From NCBI RefSeq assembly GCF_000317475.1, contig NC_019729.1:2308501-2372500 (forward strand): a stretch of 64,000 bases of DNA, given 5' to 3'. Position 1 is the first letter of the stretch; each line of letters opens with the position of its first letter. Of the stretch, positions 26,212 through 36,142 are shown in pieces. This DNA comes from Oscillatoria nigro-viridis PCC 7112 (lineage in GTDB: Bacteria > Cyanobacteriota > Cyanobacteriia > Cyanobacteriales > Microcoleaceae). Below the pieces are notes generated by a model. The model had not been told where the DNA came from. It did no database searches and saw nothing but the letters and a program-made list of their open reading frames with translations. The position numbers were made by a program, and so were the translations under genes.

Positions 26212-27881
26212 AGGGCTTGCTGAATCAGTGAGAAAAGTAAACAGTGTATGGGTTTTCCGAACAAAAAAGTAGTAAGGGTCGCCGTGAAAAACAGGTATAA
26301 TCAGTCAAAACCCGTGCATCACCACCTGCGATCGTGTATAGAAAAGCTGAGCTTGCCCCAAGCTCCCCATCCGACTTTGAACTCCCCTTTGAAGGAAGAT
26401 TGTCAGAAGATAACCGTTGGGTAAAAATGACCCAACTAATTCCTTGGTTAGAATTTGAATCAGAATATGCTGCAAATTTTCCGACCGAAATGGGAGCACC
26501 CGCTTGCATCATTTAGGATGGCATTAGGGGCATTAATTATCAAAGAAAAGCTGGGAATCAGCGACATAGAAACAGTAGAACAGATCCGAGAAAACCCATA
26601 CCTGCAATACTTTATAGGTCAATCAACATACAGTAATGAACCCCCATTTGATCCATCATTATTAGTCCACTTTCGGCAGCGAATCAGTGCAAACTTAATC
26701 AAGAAAGTGAACGAACGGATGGTGGAAAAAATGCGCGAAACCACCCCAAAACCGCCCGAAAAAAAAAAGGATTCGGACGCAAAAAATGAATTAACCAATC
26801 AAGGAAAATTAGTCATAGATGCGACCTGTGCTCCAGCAGATATTAGCTATCCCACCGACTTAGGGCTATTAAACCGAGCCAGAGTTCATACCGAAAAAAT
26901 CATCGATATTCTCTATAAATCCCTCAAAGTAAAAATCAATAAAAAACCCAGAACCTACCGGAAAATAGCCAGGAAAGACTACTTAGCAGTAGCAAAACAA
27001 CGACGACCTAAACGAAACAAAAAAATCCAAGCCCTTAAAAAACAACTGCAATATATCAAAAGAAACCTCGCTAATATTGAACAGCTAATCGAATCAGGTG
27101 CCACCCTACAAAGTTTGACCAAAAAGCAATATAAAACCTTGCTAGTTCTCACAGAAGTCTATCGCCAACAACTCTGGTTATTGGAAAATAAAAAACAGAG
27201 TATATCGGACAGTTGGGGTAAGTTTAAGCCAACCGCACATCCGTCCCATTGTTAGAGGAAAAGCAGGAAAACCCGTAGAGTTTGGAGCTAAACTGTCAGC
27301 GAGTTGCAGTGAAGGATATGTATTTTTAGACCGGATAAGTTGGGATAACTTTAACGAATCAGGAGACTTAAAAGCACTCATTTGAAGCATTTAAAATTTA
27401 CACAGGATGCTATCCAGAATCAGTCCATGCCGATCGCATTTATCGAACCAGGGAAAATCGAGCCTGGTGTAAAGAAAGAGGAATTAGAATTAGTGGCCCC
27501 CCTTTAGGAAGGCCACCAGCAATTGTTAGTAAGGAAACCAAGAAACAAGCCTGGGAAGATGAAAGAATTCGTAACTCTATTGAGGGCAAATTTGGACAAG
27601 GTAAAAGAAGATTTAGCTTGAATCGAGTGATGGCAAAGCTTGATAATACTTCGGAAACAGCTATTGCTATTACTTTTTTAGTGATGAACCTTGCTACCTG
27701 GTTAAGACGGGTTTTTTGTGTGTTTTTATGTCAAAAACCAAAAATCACACCTATTTATGGTTCAATGATTATTAAAAGCTATAACTGGGCAAGTTATAGT
27801 CAACAAAAAGTTATGTTTTGCCGAGCTTGAATTGCCCATTAATTGCGATCGCGATTTTTCCTAACTTATTCAGTAAGCCCT
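26212..27881 (+). mobile_element. IS5-like insertion sequence with 4-bp target duplication
   Basis: A 1670-bp element has imperfect terminal inverted repeats: AGGGCTTGCTGAATCAGT at 26212 and AGGGCTTACTGAATAAGT as the complement ending at 27881. ACAT flanks it on both sides (26208-26211 and 27882-27885), a direct target duplication. It contains one decayed DDE transposase gene. Confidence 0.88.
26334..27830 (+). pseudogene. IS5-family DDE transposase, multiply frameshifted
   Basis: Fragments in three frames together spell a full IS5/IS1182-like transposase. The N-terminus is LAPSSPSDFELPFEGRL, then SFRMALGALIIKEKLGISD and LLVHFRQRI (DUF772 region). LVIDATCAPADISYPTD gives the first catalytic Asp, SVHADRIYRTRENR the second, and NSIEGKFGQGKRRFSLNRV the catalytic Glu. 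Frame breaks occur at about 26508 (an extra T), about 27206-27216, and about 27381. The element cannot move by its own transposase in this state, though it could be mobilised in trans. Confidence 0.87.
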
Positions 27882-27980
27882 ACATAGCCAGGAGCTACGT
27901 CATCTGAAGGGCGGATTTGTTCTAATTTTATGTTAACTCTGGCTTGAATCATGCTGTCAGAACCTTTACCGAGCCACTCT

Positions 27981-28397
27981 TCACCAAAACCGATTCGGCA
28001 AATCCGCCAAAATGAGTTTGAGTTCCGGTTCATTAACCCGCTTAATTGATTTAGGAATACTTACCCACTGGCGCTTTCTCTTGCTAGCTTCCGGCCAAAT
28101 TTCCAGAACTGCTTCCACTTGCAGTAGAAATACTCCTACCAGCCAAGTACAGCCGGATTTTTGATACTCGTAAGTTCCTAGCAAATCCGGGAACACTTTA
28201 CCCAACAAACCTGCTTCTTCCCAAGCTTCCTTGGCGGCGGAATCTTGGGGAGTCATGTCAGGTTCAATTAATCCTTTGGGAATAACCCAGCGCTTGCTAG
28301 CCGAAGAAGTAATCAGCATTACTTCAATTTGTCCGTCTTGAATGCGATAGGGAATTACCCCCGATTGCTCTATCAATACAGCGCTTCTTATACTCAT
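27981..28397 (-). CDS. Nudix hydrolase
   Basis: This protein of about 138 residues hydrolyses nucleoside-diphosphate-linked substrates, possibly diadenosine polyphosphates or inositol pyrophosphates judging from the motif variety. The Nudix box region reads PKGLIEPDMTPQDSAAKEAW followed by EEAGL. The metal-binding EExxG is intact, while the canonical Arg is Lys, and the first Glu is four residues into the box. I start at ATG 28397 (MSIRSAVLIEQSGVIPYR); a TTG at 28454 would add 19 residues with no homologue-like content. It is followed after 29 bp by the IS-interrupted gene. Confidence 0.88.
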   Translation of the reverse strand: MSIRSAVLIEQSGVIPYRIQDGQIEVMLITSSASKRWVIPKGLIEPDMTPQDSAAKEAWEEAGLLGKVFPDLLGTYEYQKSGCTWLVGVFLLQVEAVLEIWPEASKRKRQWVSIPKSIKRVNEPELKLILADLPNRFW

Positions 28398-28693
28398 GAT
28401 TTCTGCAATATTTCTGGGTGACAAAGCTACTGCAACTTCATCAACAGTTGACAACTAAAAAATAAAAATTGCATCCAGATTCTAGATAATTCCCCAGTGG
28501 AGACAACAAAGTGGAGAATAAAGATATTTGGTTTTTACCCTCTGTGCAAAATAGGAAATTCCCCTGCACTCCCACTGCACTCCCACTGAACAATAATATT
28601 ATTATAATAACTGCGCGAAATCCTCTACCGACAAGCAGATAAAAGCCGATCGCCAATATCTGCCTTGATCTGCGCCGGTATGGGGTGTTACAC

Positions 28694-31324
28694 CTAATCT
28701 TTCTTCGCCTTAGCCTCCAAATTTTCCATCCGACTCCTCAAATCTTGATTCTCCTTTTTCACCTGGTCTAATTCCTCCCGCAACTGCTTTACCGCTGCAT
28801 CAGAACCAGCATTTTTCTGCACTCTTTGCACAGCTTCATCAGCCATGCGGCGAACGCGGCCATCGGGAGTTTGGTCAGCTAAAGAACGCAAAATGCGAAT
28901 TGCTTTGCGAGTTTGCATTTGTCCTAATCCGGCTACTACAGAGACTTGAGTCAAGAAAAACGTCTCTTTAGACAATTCTGCCAATCGCTGCAAAATCCGT
29001 TCTAAATTGACCTTCGTTTGACCGGTCGAAATTGTCCCCAAAGATCGAATTGCAGCCAAGCGCAAAGCTTGCGGAGTACCGACGGCTGTGTATTTCAATA
29101 TTAAATTCAGCGCATCTTCAGAAGTTTTCATCTGCGCCAAACCTGCGATCGCACCCGATCGCACTACCTCATTCCACCCCTGACGCTCTTTGAGCACCAA
29201 TTTTAACTCTTTCAGTACCTGTTCGTCGGTCGGTTTTTCGTCGGGGTTAGCCCCTGCAATGGAGCCCATAGCAGTCGCTGCTGCTGCTTCTACGTAATAG
29301 CTGTCGTCGCCTTTTTCGACGATCGATCTCAGCGCTTTATAAGTTTCGTGAGTTTGGATTTTACCCAGCGCATTCACCACAGCGCGACGAACACGAGCAT
29401 CTTTATCTTTTAAACCACTTACTAAACCTTCAAAAACTTGGTCTAGTTTAATTTCAACTAACTGACCGGCAACTTCTGCCCGTACTGCCCAGAACGGCTC
29501 TTTCTTGAGAACTTCTGACAGCGTTTTCACCGCTTCCAGTCCTCCTTTTTTCGCCAAAGCTTGGGCAGCGTAAATCCGGGAAACCGGGTCGGGATCGAAT
29601 TGCAACTGAGCTTTGAGTTCCGCAATTCCATACTCTAAAACAACTGTTTTTAAGTATTTATTGCCGACATCAAAACTGATAAATGCAGGCTTCTCTTCTA
29701 GGGGAAAGTAGAAGCTTTGCTCGCGCTCATGCACTCGGACTGTGAAAGTTTTTAGGTTCGGGGTTGAAGGTACAGAACTGCCATCGTCTTCTTCTTTTTC
29801 CGGCTTGTAACCGAAGCCGATCGGGATTTTCAAATCGAATACATCTTTGCTGTTGCCGTTGCCATTTTTGCTATCTTTTACCTGAGTTTGGGTAACAGTA
29901 ATTTTGGCTAATTTGCTGTCGCCATCCCAGGAATAAGCAACCTTATAATCTGGATGGCCGCCACGATAAACGTACTGGTCAAACAAAAACATGAGATTGC
30001 GACCGGTAGCCTTTTCGATCGCCCTGAGCAAATCGACGGTTTCTACAGTTTGGTGAGCGTTATCCCGCACAAAAGTGTGAATTGCTTTGTAAAATAATTC
30101 GTCGCCCAACTCGGCGCGAATCATGTGATAGACACAGGCACCTTTTTCGTACAAATGGCGATCGTACAATTCGATTGCTTCGCGGTAAACGTGAGTAACA
30201 ATGGGGCGGCGGTAGCGGGAACTGTCTTCAGCTAAATAATTGCGGGCTTCATTTAACATATAGTAAGCCGCCTCTTCTTTGCCATATTCTTTATCAGTCC
30301 ACAGCACCTCGGAATAAGAAGCCATGCCTTCTTTCAGCCAAGCGTGAGACCAATGTTTAATTACTACTAAATCCCCGAACCACTGGTGAGCCAATTCGTG
30401 GGCGACTAAGCTTTCAGTGCCTCGATTGTCGAGGGCGGCGCGTTCGTCTAGCAAGCACCTATCTGTTAGCAAAGTTGTCGAAGTATTTTCCATACCGCCG
30501 AAGATGAAATCATCGACGCAGACTTGAGCGTATTTGGGAAAAGGGTAAGGATAGCCAAATGCTTTAGAGAAGAATTCAATCATTTGAGGCGTTTTGCCCA
30601 TGCTGCGCTTAGCGTCTGCTTCGCGGCTTCTTTCCACGTAATAATTAACTGGTTTGCCGTTCCATTCGTCTTTAATTTCGGCAAAATCTCCGACTGCTAA
30701 GGTCATTAAGTAAGTCGGGTGTACCTGGGTTTGGGACCAGTGATAAATTTTATCGTCGCCTTCGTTTTTTGTACTAATTAATTCGCCGTTGGAAATAGCA
30801 AAGAGTTGTCTCGGAACTTGGACTCGAATTTCCGAAGTAGCGAGTTGTCCGGGATAGTCGAAACAGGGAAACCAGAAGCGGGAATCTTCGTCTTCGCCTT
30901 GAGTCCAAACTTGTGTTGGTTTGTCTGGATAGTGTTTGTCCGGGCCGACGAAATAGAGCCCGCGCTGTGGTTTTTCGACCGAGTATTCGATCGCAATTGT
31001 AATTGGTTGGTAAGCTTCTGTTGGTTCGTGTAGTTGAATTTGCAGCACTTCGCCATCGCTGTCGAAATTTTGGTCAATTTCGCCGACTTTTACTGATTTA
31101 ATATTCAGGTTTACAGCATCTAAGGTTAATTTGTCAATACCGCTGCGGACTGGATTGATGCGGATGCTGCAAGTGCCGCGAAAGCTTTGTTTGGGAATAT
31201 TCAGCACTAAGTCGAGGAAAATGTGCTCTACTTGACCGGGGCGATCGGGGTTGTAGTGGGGCCTAGCACCGGGCATCTCGAAGGATTTGTGACCGTTTTC
31301 AGAATCAAAGTAAGTGTGTGACAT
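28694..31324 (-). CDS. pepN: M1-family metallo-aminopeptidase with C-terminal HEAT repeats
   Basis: This is an 876-residue aminopeptidase N-like enzyme. The substrate-anchoring GGMEN exopeptidase motif precedes the zinc site HELAHQWFGD (His309, Glu310, His313), with the third ligand glutamate in WLKEGMASY. The C-terminal third (about 575-850) is a row of alpha-helical HEAT-like repeats (e.g. DPVSRIYAAQALAKKGG, DKDARVRRAVVNALGKI), ending in a coiled coil with a lysine-rich tail. HEAT-tailed M1 peptidases of this size are usual in cyanobacteria. It should act in peptide turnover in the cytoplasm. The ATG at 31324 begins the conserved MSHTYFDSENGHKSFE region. Confidence 0.92.
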   Translation of the reverse strand: MSHTYFDSENGHKSFEMPGARPHYNPDRPGQVEHIFLDLVLNIPKQSFRGTCSIRINPVRSGIDKLTLDAVNLNIKSVKVGEIDQNFDSDGEVLQIQLHEPTEAYQPITIAIEYSVEKPQRGLYFVGPDKHYPDKPTQVWTQGEDEDSRFWFPCFDYPGQLATSEIRVQVPRQLFAISNGELISTKNEGDDKIYHWSQTQVHPTYLMTLAVGDFAEIKDEWNGKPVNYYVERSREADAKRSMGKTPQMIEFFSKAFGYPYPFPKYAQVCVDDFIFGGMENTSTTLLTDRCLLDERAALDNRGTESLVAHELAHQWFGDLVVIKHWSHAWLKEGMASYSEVLWTDKEYGKEEAAYYMLNEARNYLAEDSSRYRRPIVTHVYREAIELYDRHLYEKGACVYHMIRAELGDELFYKAIHTFVRDNAHQTVETVDLLRAIEKATGRNLMFLFDQYVYRGGHPDYKVAYSWDGDSKLAKITVTQTQVKDSKNGNGNSKDVFDLKIPIGFGYKPEKEEDDGSSVPSTPNLKTFTVRVHEREQSFYFPLEEKPAFISFDVGNKYLKTVVLEYGIAELKAQLQFDPDPVSRIYAAQALAKKGGLEAVKTLSEVLKKEPFWAVRAEVAGQLVEIKLDQVFEGLVSGLKDKDARVRRAVVNALGKIQTHETYKALRSIVEKGDDSYYVEAAAATAMGSIAGANPDEKPTDEQVLKELKLVLKERQGWNEVVRSGAIAGLAQMKTSEDALNLILKYTAVGTPQALRLAAIRSLGTISTGQTKVNLERILQRLAELSKETFFLTQVSVVAGLGQMQTRKAIRILRSLADQTPDGRVRRMADEAVQRVQKNAGSDAAVKQLREELDQVKKENQDLRSRMENLEAKAKKD

Positions 31325-31548
31325 TGTGATGGCAAAGTTGTGAGTCGATCGGCGATCGCTGGCAGCGCAGATCCGGCTGAACTGCCAGCTTATTATAGAG
31401 TAGCGCGTCCTAGTTGCTGTTGTCGCTAACTGGTTAAAAACTGGGTCTAGCGTTGACGGTATGGAAAAAATGATTTTTTCGCTACAATATCAGCAAGGTT
31501 AATGTCTGCAATCATCAGCGTGCAATTGAAATTGAGAGGGAAATCTGT

Positions 31549-32631
31549 ATGACAGCTACACTATCAGTTCCCAGTTCGATCGAATCTTGGCTTGGCGACG
31601 AAGCCGAAGACTTGCTCACCCATCAAGCAAAAGTTTCTAAAGATTTGTTGCATCTGCCGGGCCCGGATTGGGTCGATCGCATTTTTGCTCAAACCGATCG
31701 ACCTCCCCAAGTTTTGCGATCGCTTCAGCAACTCTATTCTAGCGGACGCTTGGCCAATACTGGCTATTTATCCATCCTGCCAGTAGACCAAGGAATCGAA
31801 CACTCAGCCGCCGCTTCTTTTTCACCAAATCCCATCTATTTTGACAGCGAAAATATCATTAAATTAGCAATTTCTGCAGGCTGCAATGCTGTCGCAACAA
31901 CCCTGGGAGTTTTGGGAAGCGTCTCTCGCAAGTACGCGCACAAAATCCCTTTTATTGTCAAGCTAAATCACAACGAATTGCTGACTTATCCCAATCAATA
32001 CGACCAAATAATGTTTGCTTCTGTCGAACAAGCGTGGAATTTGGGAGCGGTTGCAGTCGGAGCAACAATTTATTTTGGTTCCCCGGAATCGACGAGGCAA
32101 ATCCAAGAAGTCAGTCAAGCTTTTGCCCACGCTCACGAATACGGAATGGCGACAATTTTGTGGTGCTATCTCCGCAACGATATCTTTAAACAAGACAAAG
32201 ATTATCACGTTGCCGCCGATTTAACCGGGCAAGCAAATCACTTGGGAGTGACAATTGAAGCTGACATTATCAAGCAGAAGTTGCCCGAATGCAACAACGG
32301 TTACAAAGCTGTTGCTAAAGCCAGCGGCAAGAGTTACGGCAAAACCGACAAGCGCGTTTATTCGGATTTGACAACGGATCACCCGATCGATCTAACTCGC
32401 TATCAAGTGCTCAACTGTTATGCGGGAAGGATGGGTTTAATTAACTCCGGCGGTGCTTCCGGGAAAAGCGATTTTGCAGAAGCAATTCGCACGGCAGTAA
32501 TCAACAAGCGCGCTGGCGGCTGCGGCTTAATTTCCGGTCGCAAAACTTTTCAGCGTCCTTTTGAAGAAGGCGTAAAATTGTTCAACGCCATTCAAGATGT
32601 TTATTTGTCGCCAGAAATCTCGATCGCCTAA
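31549..32631 (+). CDS. fbaB: Class I fructose-bisphosphate aldolase (DhnA/FbaB type)
   Basis: This 360-residue Schiff-base aldolase serves glycolysis and the Calvin cycle. Family features are [17 protein letters not shown], the active-site lysine region [22 protein letters not shown], and [15 protein letters not shown]. Length matches cyanobacterial class I enzymes. The start ATG at 31549 follows GAGAGGGAAATCT, a good ribosome binding site. It is divergent from pepN with 224 bp between, containing a possible -10 box (TACAAT, about 31491). Confidence 0.93.
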   Translation: MTATLSVPSSIESWLGDEAEDLLTHQAKVSKDLLHLPGPDWVDRIFAQTDRPPQVLRSLQQLYSSGRLANTGYLSILPVDQGIEHSAAASFSPNPIYFDSENIIKLAISAGCNAVATTLGVLGSVSRKYAHKIPFIVKLNHNELLTYPNQYDQIMFASVEQAWNLGAVAVGATIYFGSPESTRQIQEVSQAFAHAHEYGMATILWCYLRNDIFKQDKDYHVAADLTGQANHLGVTIEADIIKQKLPECNNGYKAVAKASGKSYGKTDKRVYSDLTTDHPIDLTRYQVLNCYAGRMGLINSGGASGKSDFAEAIRTAVINKRAGGCGLISGRKTFQRPFEEGVKLFNAIQDVYLSPEISIA

Positions 32632-32706
32632 AAATTTACCGCACAGAGATTGGCCTCAATATCACAACCTAAACCTAGGTGTGCACGACCCTCAAATCGT
32701 CGTAAA

Positions 32707-32733
32707 CGTAGGGTGCACGCTGTGCACCTTACG
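32707..32733. repeat. GTAGGGTGCxxGCACCTTAC palindrome, copy 1
   Basis: GTAGGGTGCACGCTGTGCAC followed by CTTACG is a dispersed palindrome. A variant occurs at 38572-38596 between two cpcC genes. Confidence 0.7.
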
Positions 32734-32821
32734 TGATTAAAATTCCTTAATCTAAGTGGCAACTTAGCTGTAGTATTAATACTAGCTGAACATATATACA
32801 GACACAGTATATAATTTAAAA

Positions 32822-33703
32822 ATGCCCCACAGCCTTGTTTTAAACCTGCAGCCAGTTGCACCAATTCCATCCCAGTTTTTAACGGGGCGGCATCTCCACG
32901 CTTTGTTTTTGAACCTTGTGAGTGCTGTAGACAGCGATTTGAGCGCCTACCTGCACGACCAATCTCATGAAAAAGCTTTCACTTTAAGCCCTTTTCAAGT
33001 AAGCCGAAAAGAGGCTTACAAAAGCAGCGCGCCCCAGCTACAAAAGAGAGTTTTGCCTCCGGCTTCCCGCACAATATCTCCGGCCCTACAGTGGGAACAC
33101 AAGCAAGCAATTCAGGAAAATACGCCGATTTGGTGGCGAATTTCTCTGCTGGATGACGGTTTGTTCGATCGCCTAACTCTACTTTGGCAGCAACTCAATT
33201 TCGATCGCCCTTGGCATATCGGGCCGACAAATATATACATTACTAATATTTTGAGCGAACCGCAATCAAACCAGCCGTGGGTAAACTTTTGTACTTACGC
33301 CGAATTGTTCGAGAGAGCTTCAGAAACTCAGCGGCAAATTGCTTTTAGTTTCTGCACTCCTACTAATTTTCGGCAAGGTGTATACGATAGTGCTATGCCC
33401 ACTCGTGAAAGTATTTTCGGCAGTTTAGCGAATCGCTGGAACAAGTACAGCAGGATGGCGATCGAACCTACTTTCACAGAAGCTATTTTCCCCAGTTTTT
33501 TCGATATCCGAACAGAAGTTAGTACGGATTCTCGCAGTAAATTTATTGGCTGCGTCGGCGATATTAGTTACCGAATTATGGGAGATATAGCTCCTGCTAC
33601 TATCAAGCAAATTAACACTTTAGCAGATTTTGCGCTTTACAGCGGAGTCGGGCGAAAGACGCCGATGGGAATGGGAATGACGCGCCGGTTGCAGGTTTTT
33701 TAA
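32822..33703 (+). CDS. cas6: CRISPR-associated endoribonuclease Cas6 (orphan)
   Basis: This 293-residue RAMP protein normally cleaves CRISPR precursor RNA within the repeat hairpin. The N-terminal fold carries a likely catalytic histidine region (GRHLHALFLNLV). The C-terminus holds the glycine-rich loop GVGRKTPMGMGMTR, the hallmark of Cas6. The middle contains SFCTPTNFRQG and the C-terminal RRM-like VGDISYRIMGD. No other cas gene and no CRISPR array occur anywhere in the window, so it must serve distant arrays or be a stand-alone paralogue. It converges with the ABM gene, stop codons abutting at 33703/33704. Confidence 0.9.
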   Translation: MPHSLVLNLQPVAPIPSQFLTGRHLHALFLNLVSAVDSDLSAYLHDQSHEKAFTLSPFQVSRKEAYKSSAPQLQKRVLPPASRTISPALQWEHKQAIQENTPIWWRISLLDDGLFDRLTLLWQQLNFDRPWHIGPTNIYITNILSEPQSNQPWVNFCTYAELFERASETQRQIAFSFCTPTNFRQGVYDSAMPTRESIFGSLANRWNKYSRMAIEPTFTEAIFPSFFDIRTEVSTDSRSKFIGCVGDISYRIMGDIAPATIKQINTLADFALYSGVGRKTPMGMGMTRRLQVF

Positions 33704-34030
33704 TTATTCACTTTTGGGCTGAATTTCACTGACAATTTCATAAACATTTGTGTCTGGTATTTTCGCAAACAAAGGCGCCATCTGCTTCAATATTTCCTGA
33801 TAAGCTTGGCTTTGATTGGCGGTCATCTCTTCTACGCTTTCCCAAAAAATGATGGCAATACCTTTATCTGTATTGGGCAATTGCAGCAGGTATGCTCCCT
33901 TAAAACCTGTGGCATAAGTTGCCACGGCTTTTTCAAAAAGTTGTTCTGCAGCTTCAAATTTTCCTGGTTTAAATTCGCCAATGGCAACGTAGGCAAACTG
34001 ATGTCTGAGAAAGTCTAGAAATTCTGACAT
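33704..34030 (-). CDS. Antibiotic-biosynthesis-monooxygenase (ABM) domain protein
   Basis: This 108-residue ferredoxin-like fold protein has strands FAYVAIGEFKPGKFEAAEQL and GAYLLQLPNTDKGIAIIFWE followed by a helical segment. Such small dimeric proteins act as heme-independent oxygenases or unknown stress proteins; no catalytic residue is diagnostic here. Its stop abuts that of cas6 (convergent). The ATG at 34030 follows AGGAAAAGGAT on the minus strand, a good ribosome binding site. Confidence 0.75.
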   Translation of the reverse strand: MSEFLDFLRHQFAYVAIGEFKPGKFEAAEQLFEKAVATYATGFKGAYLLQLPNTDKGIAIIFWESVEEMTANQSQAYQEILKQMAPLFAKIPDTNVYEIVSEIQPKSE

Positions 34031-34458
34031 ATCCTTTTCCTCACTTAATAGCGATACAGCAAGTTATATTTTACCCGATCGCCAGAAATTTGTGAACTTC
34101 ACAGGTTGGAGTTTCGCGCTTAGCTCATCGGCGGGTTTATTAATTACACGTAACTGCGATCGCCACTCAAATAGAAACTTTTTGAGTCAGGCGGCTGAAA
34201 TCTTTATTAAATAAACTGTTGAATCGTTGATTTTCCACGTTCACAATCCTAGGTACGCCGCAGCGATTCCTAGCGCTAGTACACAAGGTAAAGCTGCTGA
34301 TAACTCAAGTCTTGTGCGTAACTGCGAGCATACACAAAGCCGTAAAAAGTTGCCAGTCAAAAGCGGTTTTTTGCAATAACCCTATTGAATTCTTTAAAAA
34401 TGACCTGTAACACTTATAACAGATCCATACAAACAAAGTAAAGATCCAGCTCAAACAA
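34031..34458. other. Divergent spacer between the ABM gene and a receiver gene
   Basis: No gene or clear repeat is seen. It should contain the promoters of both flanking genes. Confidence 0.5.
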
Positions 34459-34926
34459 ATGAAAAAAATATTAGTAATTGAAGACGATCGCTTAATCCGA
34501 GAAACGGTATTAGAACTTCTGGAATCGCGCGGTTTTGAAGCTGTCGGCGCCGAAAATGGAAAAGTTGGTATCCAGTTAGCTGCCCAAATTCCCGATTTAA
34601 TTTTGTCTGATGTCATGATGCCCGAACTAGACGGTTTAACAGTTTTCGCGGTTTTGCGATCGCACCCTGCAACCGCCAGCATTCCGTTTATTTTTATGAC
34701 AGCCTCCGAAATGGAAAAAGCCCTGGAACTCAAAGCAGACGGCTATCTCAAAAAACCTTGCAGCGTAGCAGAAATGCTCGGGGCGATCGCCGCTCAACTA
34801 GAAAAACCGACAGTTGCCAACCCACAACATCAAAAAGTACAGGACAATTCTGCGCCATCAAATCTCAGTTTGCGCGCCCGGAATCAAAAATCTCGGTTTG
34901 AGATTGCCTCGGTTTGCTGGCAATGA
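34459..34926 (+). CDS. Single-domain response regulator (CheY-like)
   Basis: This 155-residue protein is one receiver domain: KKILVIEDDRLIRE acidic pocket, phospho-acceptor Asp in LILSDVMMPELDG (about residue 54), MTAS threonine and the KKP lysine. The C-terminal 30 residues are polar, low complexity and probably disordered. With no output domain it should act in a phosphorelay or by binding a partner. No kinase lies next to it. It is upstream of the DUF2103 gene. Confidence 0.9.
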   Translation: MKKILVIEDDRLIRETVLELLESRGFEAVGAENGKVGIQLAAQIPDLILSDVMMPELDGLTVFAVLRSHPATASIPFIFMTASEMEKALELKADGYLKKPCSVAEMLGAIAAQLEKPTVANPQHQKVQDNSAPSNLSLRARNQKSRFEIASVCWQ

Positions 34927-35026
34927 CACGCACAGTAACGTTATTGATAGATAAGTTGAGGGAAATTCAAATTGGTTCCAGCCAGGGGTGGCTTAGACTG
35001 GGTATGTTGAATTTGGTTAAATATTT

Positions 35027-35320
35027 ATGAACGCACAACCCAAAGGCCGCCTAGTTTGGAATCACTCTACCCACCTTCCCGGTTTGATACCAATTTTAGA
35101 GCGCCTCACCCTAAAAATGGGCATTCAAACAGTCACTCCGGGCGTCATCAACAAAGTTAAAGGACACATCCCCCGCATGACATTAAGAGTGTCAGTACCC
35201 ATCCGCGGGGGATTTAAAATCATCGCCAGACAGGGCAAAACCGTACAAGAAGTCTTTATATTAACCACTCTCAGTCAAGGGGACTTGGAAGAGACGATCG
35301 CCCAAACCCTAGCCAAGTGA
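35027..35320 (+). CDS. DUF2103 family protein
   Basis: This 97-residue basic protein (GRLVWNHSTHLPGLIPIL, GRxxxRxxLRVSVPIRGGFKIIARQG type) is conserved in cyanobacteria. The family has no known function. The GKTVQEVFILTT segment suggests a compact alpha/beta RNA- or nucleotide-binding fold, but this is guesswork. Its last 12 bases overlap the end of cpcF on the opposite strand. Confidence 0.75.
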   Translation: MNAQPKGRLVWNHSTHLPGLIPILERLTLKMGIQTVTPGVINKVKGHIPRMTLRVSVPIRGGFKIIARQGKTVQEVFILTTLSQGDLEETIAQTLAK

Positions 35321-35935
35321 CAATATTTTCTTAGCAAGCAAAGCCCGAGCCCTAACTGAAGTAGCTTCATCGCTTTGGGTGATTTCCTCAAGCCTGGCCG
35401 AAACTTCCGCTAACCAATCCGGTTTAACAGTCGCAGCACCCGCCAAAGCTTGCAAACCCCCCGCTGCTGCGTAGCGAACCACCCATTCTGGATCTCGGGA
35501 CGCTTGCAGTAGCGTTTTCACAGCGCGAAGTTGAGCATCTGCAATTTGTTCTGCCGGCATCAATTCCCAGCAAATCGTCCCCAAACCCCTAGCCGCAGCC
35601 CGCCGCACGCTCAAAGCAAAGTCATTCGCCGCTGCATCGAGCAAAATCTCCAAACCCCTGGGGTCGCCAATTCCCGCCAAAGCCCGAACAGCCCAAGCTC
35701 TCGCCCCATAATTGTAGCCGTCAAGCTGTTCTAGAAGCGGCAGCACCGCAGCTTCTCCGAGCTGAATTAGCCCGTCAACGGCGGCAACAGCGGCGCCTGG
35801 GTTGTTGTAACCGAGCACTGTAATTAAGGTAGGAATTGCTTGTGTTGAGGGAGTCGCCGCCAGTGCTTTGACTGCGTTTAACAAGCCTTCGGAAGAATCT
35901 GCTTGTTCGACAGCCTGAATTAGTTCTAATGCCAT
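35309..35935 (-). CDS. cpcF: Phycocyanobilin:alpha-phycocyanin lyase subunit CpcF
   Basis: This 208-residue HEAT-repeat protein is the second subunit of the CpcE/F lyase that attaches phycocyanobilin to Cys84 of CpcA. Repeats such as NPGAAVAAVDGLIQLGEAAV and DFALSVRRAAARGLGTICWE follow the CpcF pattern, and the N-terminal LELIQAVEQADSSEGLL is typical. It lies last in the cpc operon, 207 bp after cpcE. Confidence 0.92.
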   Translation of the reverse strand: MALELIQAVEQADSSEGLLNAVKALAATPSTQAIPTLITVLGYNNPGAAVAAVDGLIQLGEAAVLPLLEQLDGYNYGARAWAVRALAGIGDPRGLEILLDAAANDFALSVRRAAARGLGTICWELMPAEQIADAQLRAVKTLLQASRDPEWVVRYAAAGGLQALAGAATVKPDWLAEVSARLEEITQSDEATSVRARALLAKKILSLG

Positions 35936-36142
35936 TTATTTGTAAGCTTTACCGTGACTATTGTAATTGTAGGTTGGGTCGATCGCGCGATCGAACTTTT
36001 TGCCACCTCACCCACCAACATTCTCATCAAAATAGGTAGGGAAACAGCACGGCGCTGTGTCCTGAAATGTGCTGTCTCCTGAATTTACGGCAGACAATTG
36101 AGAATCGCTACATCAATCCTATTTCAGTTGTTAACTAATTTT

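Larger units (their letters stand above)
26172..27952 (-). pseudogene. Small minus-strand gene interrupted by an IS5-like element
   Basis: Reading the minus strand from ATG 27952 gives MIQARVNIKLEQIRPSDDVA to the ACAT duplication at 27882. Skipping the IS (26212-27881) and one ACAT copy, the frame continues YVSVIEFGTPKARI up to the IS605 boundary near 26172. Continuity across the insertion with no stop argues that this was coding. It lies 29 bp behind the Nudix gene. Past IS605 the next minus-strand frame is the helical protein at 21652-22023; with the boundaries assumed here the two join in frame. I do not recognise a family. Confidence 0.45.
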
